Source: Jacaranda mimosifolia (lineage: Eukaryota; Streptophyta; Magnoliopsida; Lamiales; Bignoniaceae). Taken from it: a stretch of 64,000 nt of DNA. The notes under the pieces were generated by a model. It was not told where the DNA came from, did no database searches, and saw nothing but the letters and a program-made list of their open reading frames with translations. The stretch's first letter is position 1. Every line of letters begins with the position of its first letter. Positions 57,001 through 64,000 of the stretch are shown piece after piece. The translations under genes were made by a program, and so were the position numbers. The stretch is taken from NCBI GenBank assembly GCA_018894105.1, contig CM032128.1, forward strand, positions 11,017,001 to 11,081,000, in the 5' to 3' direction.

Positions 57001-58440
57001 AGATGGTAGAGTGTTAGGAATGGCAGCCCATCATGATCGCTGATCTGAATCTGTCAAAGTTGAGACGGTGTAGCCCACAAGCTTCAACCATACTGCAGAA
57101 GTGGCGAGGCCGCCTAATCTGAACAATGTCATCACGAACATCTTTAACGCTCTAAATCAGGGAGACAATTGGGATCTATAAGAAGAGGCGGAAGACCGTT
57201 TGAAGGAACAATTAAAAGAGGAGGCGTGAAAAAAAATAAATAAATAAAAGAAATGTGAACTTGATTTCAACGTACAAGCTCTCAAGATGGTATTTTTCAG
57301 CCTGAGAAAAACTTGAAGGACTTCTCGACCTCCATCAAAGGATTGGAGTCAAAAGTTGGAACTAACACCAATCTATTGATCGATGTCAAGAACACTGTGG
57401 TTTTAGGAAAGAAGGACAATCAAAACTTTTCCTACTTTCAACAGAAAGGCATAATATAGCTAACAATCAGTTTGGGCAAGCTCTTAGTCAATACCAGCCA
57501 CCTCACAAGAGAGTGTCTGCCGGTTGCCTTTTTTGATAAGTTATCAAGGTAAATATATAGTCTATAAGTCAGATAATATTTTTTGTAGGAAGCGAAAACT
57601 TAAGATCCAAGTAGCCAGCTGCACCCATTGATTGAGGTGACTGATACTATGGTAGAGCCAACCCAACCAATGCTAACAGTAGCAAAATCTATGGTGTCTC
57701 CAGGCAGGAGTTTTAAGGCATCCTCGGCTGGGCCTTCTTGCAACATAAGCGATTTGCCTCGCCACCCAAGTTTTCCTGTCTTTATCTCCTAAAATAGATC
57801 TCATACTTTTCTCGCCAAGTTATAAGGTACCGATGTTGTTTTCGGAAGATGATTTATAAACTAATATAGCAGACATTGTTAAGTTATCCACACATTGTGA
57901 GGAGGTAGGTGTGTATGGTAACTTAAAATTGCATCTGTTTTTGAACTTACTAACTGGTAATGTATTTCTCTGGTTTATCAAACTAAGGTTAGGTTAGGTT
58001 CTGGACTAGCCAACCATGGAAAACCTTTTTCATAATCACTTCTATGTGTGCCCTTCGAAGTCTTAGTTTCAGAACCGACCATCATAAAAATTCCTAGATA
58101 ATTACAGGGGACAAAAAAATAAAAATAAAAAATAAAAAAAAATTGGAAAGATTTGTTAAGGCTATCCGCTTTTGCCTATATATCACATTGTCAGGAGATA
58201 GTTACGTTAACCCAGCCAGAGTTTGGATGCACTTTAAACTGAAGTAGAAAATGTTTGGGGAGAAGTATAATTTCATCTTTGATTTAATGAAAACAATAAC
58301 AAAGTATGAAAAACTTTTAAGGGAAGAAACCAACTGGATGACTAGAAGCAAAGGCCCATATTATCAACCTAGGACAACCAATTTATGGGCTAATCAAGGT
58401 GACACTGTGGATGAGTTCACATAGGTAGAAATAGGGTTAT
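57001..58440 (+). other. Decayed coding-like region, probably retroelement-derived
   Basis: Less AT-rich than its flanks. Several broken + strand stretches look once-coding (for example around 57285-57420, 57600-57720 and 58230-58430), rich in Lys, Glu, Gln and Pro with many stops. They resemble neither host genes nor a specific element well enough to name. Gag of a decayed retrotransposon is the most likely source; an old pararetrovirus-type insert is an alternative. Confidence 0.35.
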
Positions 58441-58469
58441 CAAAAGTAATTGTAAAAAGAACACTATCG

Positions 58470-59304
58470 GTTAACCCTAGGGATGTAAACAGATATTAAA
58501 CGGATCGGATACATTATTTTTATATTTGTATCGTTTAACTTTTTGAATATTCGAATACGGATATGGATTTGACGTATATTTAAAAATAATATTCAAATTC
58601 GTATCCGTCAGATATAGGTCGAATTCGTATATATCCGTATTCAATTATAATTATTCAAATGCATTCATATTTTATTAAACTTATCCGTATTCGAATTATT
58701 ATTTTATATTCATATTCGATAATAATTATTTAAATATCCATATACGAATATCCAAATACGTGAATCTATGAACATATAGAAAATACATATTTTAATTAAT
58801 AGAAGAAACTATATAATTTCATTAAGATGAAAGTAATCAAACAAATAGCATAATTTCTAATTAATAATTGACTTTATAATTGATTATTAGTACTTATTAA
58901 TAATAATAATGACATTTAAGTATATTAATTATAAAGACAACCAACAATAGTTATGTTGATTAACTTTATTCTTCAATTTTTTCTCTATATTACAATAATT
59001 TTTTAAATTTATTCTTTTTTCTTTCCAATTCTTCAATTATAATTTATATATATACATATATGGATTATGAGATTTTTATTGAAAAATATAAATAATATAT
59101 TTTTTAATAAATATATATTCGGATCAGATATTAAACAGATTGGATACGCATTTACCACATTCTTATTCATTTATAATCGGATATTTACTAATCGAATACG
59201 GATAATATCCACTTTAAACGGACACAAATACATTTTGTATAAACGAATACGAATGCGAACAGTAAACAAATTTTCGAATATTGATTTACAACCCTAGTTA
59301 ACCC
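58470..59304. mobile_element. Non-autonomous hAT-like element with perfect 8-bp duplication
   Basis: Element 58478-59296 with ends TAGGGATGTAAACAGATATT and, reversed, TAGGGTTGTAAATCAATATT. The 8-bp duplication GTTAACCC is exact at 58470-58477 and 59297-59304. Subterminal 'cgaatacggatat' and 'cgtatccg' motifs repeat on both sides. The middle is AT-rich and non-coding. Confidence 0.9.
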
Positions 59305-61020
59305 TTAGAATGGTTAAACAATAAGAATTTCAATTTGACTATGAGAGAAGATATCCTTTGATGTATCTAAGATGGAAGTTGTATTGACAAACTCTTAGCT
59401 GATGGCAACTATTTATTTCATGAAGCCTAGACATTGGGCGCCAAGGTGCCCAACAACTACCCCTTCCTTGCAAGTCCGAACGCCTAGGTGCCTGACAGCC
59501 CGGCTCCCATTGGGCACCCAAAAACTTGCCCCAAGCGGGTAGCCACTACGAAAAAATGGAAACACACAGCAATATATAGACGATAATGCGAAAGTGACTC
59601 AAATCATGAAGGAAAAGTCTTCTAAATGATATAGTGTAAAAAAGAGTATGATAATACTAGTGTATAGAAACGTCACCTTACACGTGGCCTATACTTAGTC
59701 ATCAAGAAAAATAAGGGGGCTTGCAAAAAACACAACTGCTATAAGACCCCTTAAAGAGGCTCGCTAAAAGACGCCTCTGACAATGAAATCATAAGCACGC
59801 TTGATGAAAGAACCTTTGACGCGTGAAGTGACATTTTTGCAATAAGACCTACAAAGGTTGCTCAAGACGATGTAGGTGCTACATCCTAAGGGGTGCCTTA
59901 AGAAATGCCTCCTCAAGAGACCCCAAGGGGCTCCTAGAATAACTTGAATTTGAAAGATCTCATACATAATTCTCGGAGCATGAAGCTCTAAAAAAATGCT
60001 AAGTGATTTGAAAAAGTAGAACGCCACAGCCAAAATGGTTAAGTCCCAGTATATTTTGTAAACTCTAATTTACCAAAGGGAATGACATGATATTCTTGAA
60101 GTTCTAACTCCTTTGGAGCGAACGTAGAAGGTAAAATTACCAACACCAAATAAGAGCTCATGAACTCAGAAAATGTAATAATGCCGAGAAAAAAAAGAAC
60201 CCCTATGATTCAAACAAATTTAACCTTACAGCGGCCACCTGCTGTATTGACGCCCGCCTTGTAGGCACCTCAACGAAAGATAACGAGTTACGTTGAAAAA
60301 TATCTAGATACTTTGGAGAACAAAAAATCCACCAGCCATCCCAGAGGATATTTGAAATGCAAATTTTTTTGAAAATATCTAAGTTTTTATGGAACACGAA
60401 GCGAGACATCCTTGACCTCACTGCAAGACAATAAGTCCTCATACTTAGTTACCTCAAGGTGTCAAAATTGTTCTTTACATGAAGCGAAATCACCACAACT
60501 CTAACCTTTGGAGAAAAACTATTCCTTGTAAACATCGAGAAAAACCCTTTGAGACCCAAGATTCAATAGGATCCATCTAGCTATGTAATAAATGGAATGC
60601 TCTCTAAAGAAAGTGAAAGTAATTGATAAGACCATGATCCTTGCTAATGACCTTGAAGAATCTACCGAGCCTGAAACATCCAAATGAAATTATCTAAGTG
60701 TTTCACAGTGTGTGAACTCTTGACAGACATTCACAAGGTCCTCCAAGGCATGTATCTTAGTCTTGATAAATTTTATAAGTTTTCCCATGAAATAATGTTG
60801 TTTTCGCCATTTTATAGCCCTCATATGATTCATTCTCTTGGAAAATCGAATGGCCGTGCTTGTAAAATAGAATACGCATTCTAAAAATGTTAAATGACAC
60901 TAAAGCACTAGAAATGTCCAGATGACCTGATGCTAAATGAGAATGCCGGACCCCCATCTTGGACGCCCAAGAGAAAGCTGGCCAGCTCGCCCGGCTACCC
61001 ACCTTGCAGGTATACAAATT
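59305..61020. other. Moderate-GC region, possibly decayed LTR/retroelement
   Basis: 'gggcgcc/ggcacccaa' clusters occur near 59438-59540 and 'gacgcccaag...gctacccacc' near 60961-61003. Between them are short repeats of 'aagacgcct', 'gaggct' and 'ggggtgcc'. The pattern resembles a degraded retroelement more than a gene. No domain is readable on either strand. Confidence 0.35.
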
Positions 61021-62839
61021 AAAGCAATATAAAAACTAAGAATCAACTTTATATTATTTTCAACATGAAAGTGATTTTTTAAATTGAAAACAGGGGAACT
61101 TGATAATATGATAAATTGAGTTCATAAGGGTAGAAAAGTAAAAACCAACTAAAGGCCCTATTAATTAAATAAATAAATAAATAAAAAGGCTAGAGAACCT
61201 AATTAATTAAAACCACCAAGAAGAGAATCAGAACTCTAATGGGCCAAAGCCCACTAAGTAAAAAAGACCATAAATGCTATACACTAAAGAGAGACCAGGC
61301 ACAAAAGATTACTTAAAATTTGAGAACTAAGAACTCTTTTTTTTGCATTCCAGAGAAAAAGAACTCAAAATTCTATTGACTCCCGAAAAGGACCCTAACT
61401 CCATTTTTGAGTAGCATTAATTATACTGGAATAATTTTAACTATTAAAGATATTTTTTTGTGCATTGGTATGATAAAGATTGTACACAAAGTAGGCACAC
61501 TGTGACTATTTAATAATTGTGTTTAGAATTCAATAATCTAATTATATAAAAATATTAAACTTAATGTTTCATTAAAAAGGTCAGTTTTTTTAATTTAATC
61601 ATACATTTTTATCTAAAAAATTTAAATTTATCCAAACATCATTGTAGATAAGCTATATCGAAACAAAGAAACTACTTTTTCATACCTAATAATTTTTTCT
61701 TATATCGTGTATATAATCACTTTATTTTTAGTTGAAACATACATTATTGAATTATATTTACATCTTAAATAGTCTCCGAAGCAACTCAAACTTTTTTAAA
61801 AATATATTTTAATTTATTTCAAAAGTAAAAGAAACGATTTAGAACTACAATTATCTTTTTAAAATTATGTTTTTTCTTAAGAAAAAATTATAACTCACTA
61901 GTTTCCTACAAGCTGAAGGATATCATGCCTATTTTTATGGAACAAAGGAGTATAAAATGGGATAAATGACTAGTTTTTTATTAGTCGAGAACTTACTAAA
62001 GTTTTTTAATTAAATATTTAAGAAAATATTTTTTAGATATGCCAAATCCTTTTGGATAAATTCATATATCCGAAATATAACTAACACATTGATTTGAAAT
62101 TAAAAAGTTTATGATAAATATGAGAAATTACTTCCTGCAACTTTTATAATCTCTCACTTTTATTTTTTATATTATCAATTTTTTGAATAAAAATATTTTA
62201 GTTTTTCAACACCACAATAATAGAGAATTCAATCTCAAAAGTAAATTTCTTTTAGGGTATATAAATATATTATTGGTATAGTTGAAATTTTAAAAAAACT
62301 ATATAAATGAATCTTAGATAGCCAATGGCATGAATCTTATTCATTTTTAAATTTTTCGATATTTATATCATATAGATTTACTTACACAATTTTTTCAATA
62401 AGAATTTACAAAAGACTTATATAGGCATAGCATTTGGCAGGGTCAATGTTAGATCAAGAAAATTATTGAAACTAAGAATCGTATTAAATTAGTTATACAT
62501 TTTTGTTTATAAAAGAAACTTATGAGATATTGATATGTAATTTTATATTTAAAAATATAAAATCATTTATATATTATTTTATAACTATTTACATAATATG
62601 TTTTATAGTTTAAAATTACAAAATTAACTCCATAAACAAAAGTAAATCACTCTATTATGTTGACAAATAGTTGACATTTTAAGTTTTCAAGTATAATAAA
62701 TATTGTTAATATGGTCTGCATTATTAACGAGATTATCCGAAAGAATTTATTTTTTAGAAAAAATTAGTTTGCTTATTTATCATATTAAAATAATATTTCT
62801 ATAAATATATTTAATAAAAATATTTTGCTTTACTTTTCA
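61021..62839. other. AT-rich intergenic DNA
   Basis: Very AT-rich with an (aaat)n tract near 61166-61186. No gene, RNA or repeat family was recognised. Confidence 0.45.
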
Positions 62840-63250
62840 CACTAATAAAAAATTGTAAATTGGGTTTTCGCTCGGATTTCATGATGGAGAAATTGTCGCA
62901 AAAAAATCCATTGCAAAATCTTTTGTGAAATGACAAAAATTGAATAAATTAACTTTCACCTTTTGCAATGGAAAAATTCATCACAAAAAGTTAAAAAAAT
63001 TATAAAATTATTGCGATAGTTTTATCCATCACAAATAGCTAGATTTTTTGATAGAAATTTTTTTTGTCGCTATGGTGTTTTCAAAAAGAAAAATGAAAAA
63101 TAAAATTTTAAAAGAATTTGGCGATAGATTTTGAAATTTGTTGCTAAATGATAGGAGGAAAATAAACCCTAAGTTTTGAGGTGGAATTTTATTGTTGCAA
63201 AACATTAGAAAAATTATTTTAAAAAAAATTAAATTCATTGCAAATTGATG
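62840..63250. mobile_element. CACTA-like terminus with subterminal repeats
   Basis: Starts CACTAATAAAAAATTGTAAA and continues with repeats around 'ttgcaatgga', 'ccatcacaaa', 'ttgcgatag' and 'tttgtcgc'. The end form and repeat style match CACTA-type elements. The other end and target duplication were not found, so the element may continue beyond the window. Confidence 0.5.
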
Positions 63251-63435
63251 AGAAAGGAAACTAAACCTAGATTCCCTCCACTTTGAAATGTTTCATACAT
63301 CCTTCGTAGAGAGTTAAGGTTCCCCCCTCCCCCTTTTCCCTTTTTTTTGGTAGAGAGGTAAGGTTCCCCCTTCCCTCTTTTTTTATTTTCCTTTTTCCAC
63401 ACATATGGCAGTTGCTGCCGGCAATCCTTTCGGCC

Positions 63436-63544
63436 ATGGCGGCCTTGCCGGTCACACAACTAGCATCTACTAGCCTAGTGCGTACAACATCTGTTGGCCT
63501 GGGCGCGCAACCACCAACGGCTGCGGCCTTATTATTATTATTAT

Positions 63545-63576
<32 letters not shown>

Positions 63577-63690
63577 ATAATAATAATAATAATGGCGGCC
63601 TTGCCGGTCACACAACCTATATCTACTAGCCTAGTGCGTACAACATCTGTTGGCCTGGGCGCACCATCAGTGGTTGCGACCTTATTATTT
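63436..63690 (+). repeat. Duplicated GC-rich unit flanking a compound microsatellite
   Basis: A roughly 96-bp unit starting atggcggccttgccggtcac occurs at 63436 and again at 63592, 156 bases apart. Between them is a compound (ATT)n(ACT)n(AAT)n tract at about 63531-63592. The second copy differs at a few sites and diverges near its end (caaccaccaacggctgc versus accatcagtggttgc). An open frame of about 155 codons crosses it but is low complexity (poly-Leu/Ile) and is not called as a gene. Confidence 0.8.
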
Positions 63691-63793
63691 TTTTCTTGTT
63701 TACTTCCAGTTTTAGGTTTTGGGAGCTCATTTTTGCAATCTTTCGAACCAATTCAGGTAAGTTTTTTCCAATTAAGATTTAATGACTTATGTA

Positions 63794-64000
63794 TAGGGGT
63801 GTTCATTGGATCAACCCGATCCGATGAACCCGAAAATCCAAACCGAACTAATCTAATTGGTTCGGTTTGGATCGGGTAATCGGGTTTGATTGGGTAAAAT
63901 CCGATCAAACCCGATTACAATTAGTTTGGTTCTCGGATTTCACCCTCATTTACCCGACCCAACCCGACCATTTAATTAAATTATTTTTAAAAAGAAATTA
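63794..64000. mobile_element. Left end of a hAT-like repeat, cut by the window edge
   Basis: Starts TAGGGGTGTTCATTGGATCA, followed by many 'aacccga' and 'cgggtt' motifs in both orientations. This is the typical build of plant non-autonomous hAT elements with TAGGGGTG ends. The right end lies outside the window. Confidence 0.55.

Noticed and set aside
63412..63879. 155-codon open frame with long Leu and Ile runs
   Set aside because: It is built from a duplicated unit and a trinucleotide microsatellite; no credible protein.

Overview
The window is typical repeat-dense nuclear DNA of a flowering plant, most likely a eudicot. It is AT-rich, with long gene-poor stretches. It holds plant-only gene families (a DUF247 gene and a plant-specific single-span membrane protein), Ty1/copia and Ty3/gypsy elements with plant-type primer sites and LTR ends, and many TIR transposons and MITEs. 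No bacterial, organellar or rRNA sequence was seen, and there is no credible canonical tRNA gene or CRISPR array.

Layout. 1-5862: right part of a large Ty3/gypsy element (broken gag, polypurine tract, 3.45-kb LTR). 6247-6879: a hAT-like element. 9.3-13.0 kb: a repeat with inverted arms of about 310 bp around a diverged ~410-bp tandem array, which itself holds a Tourist-like MITE. 14961-19533: a MITE split by a 4.1-kb gag-only LTR retrotransposon. 20.2-21.7 kb: a MITE and a hAT-like element. 22402-23274: the only intact host-type protein gene recognised. 24.7-26.1 kb: two MITEs. 26917-33888: a CACTA transposon with a 3-bp TAA duplication, a transposase remnant and captured exons of a WD40 (RID3-like) gene. 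34369-36875: one further CACTA-like element and the end of another. 38.1-38.6 kb: an inverted copia-type LTR remnant. 39273-39939: a hAT-like element. 41.1-45.05 kb: gypsy remnants, including an inverted partial copy of the 15-19 kb element. 45608-48707: a DUF247 pseudogene whose intron carries one MITE nested in another. 49.1 kb: a small hairpin MITE. 51254-56095: a complete but inactivated Ty1/copia element. 58478-59296: a hAT-like element with a perfect 8-bp duplication. 62.8 kb to the end: a CACTA-like terminus, a duplicated GC-rich unit around a compound microsatellite, and the start of another hAT-like repeat.

There is no operon-like cooperation here. The window is a record of layered insertion: MITE in tandem array, retrotransposon in MITE, MITE in MITE in a host intron, and a gene fragment carried in a CACTA element. 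The best candidates for something undescribed are the CACTA element with its WD40 exons out of order and the long-armed tandem-array repeat at 9.3-13.0 kb. All family calls were made by reading the sequence, without database searches.
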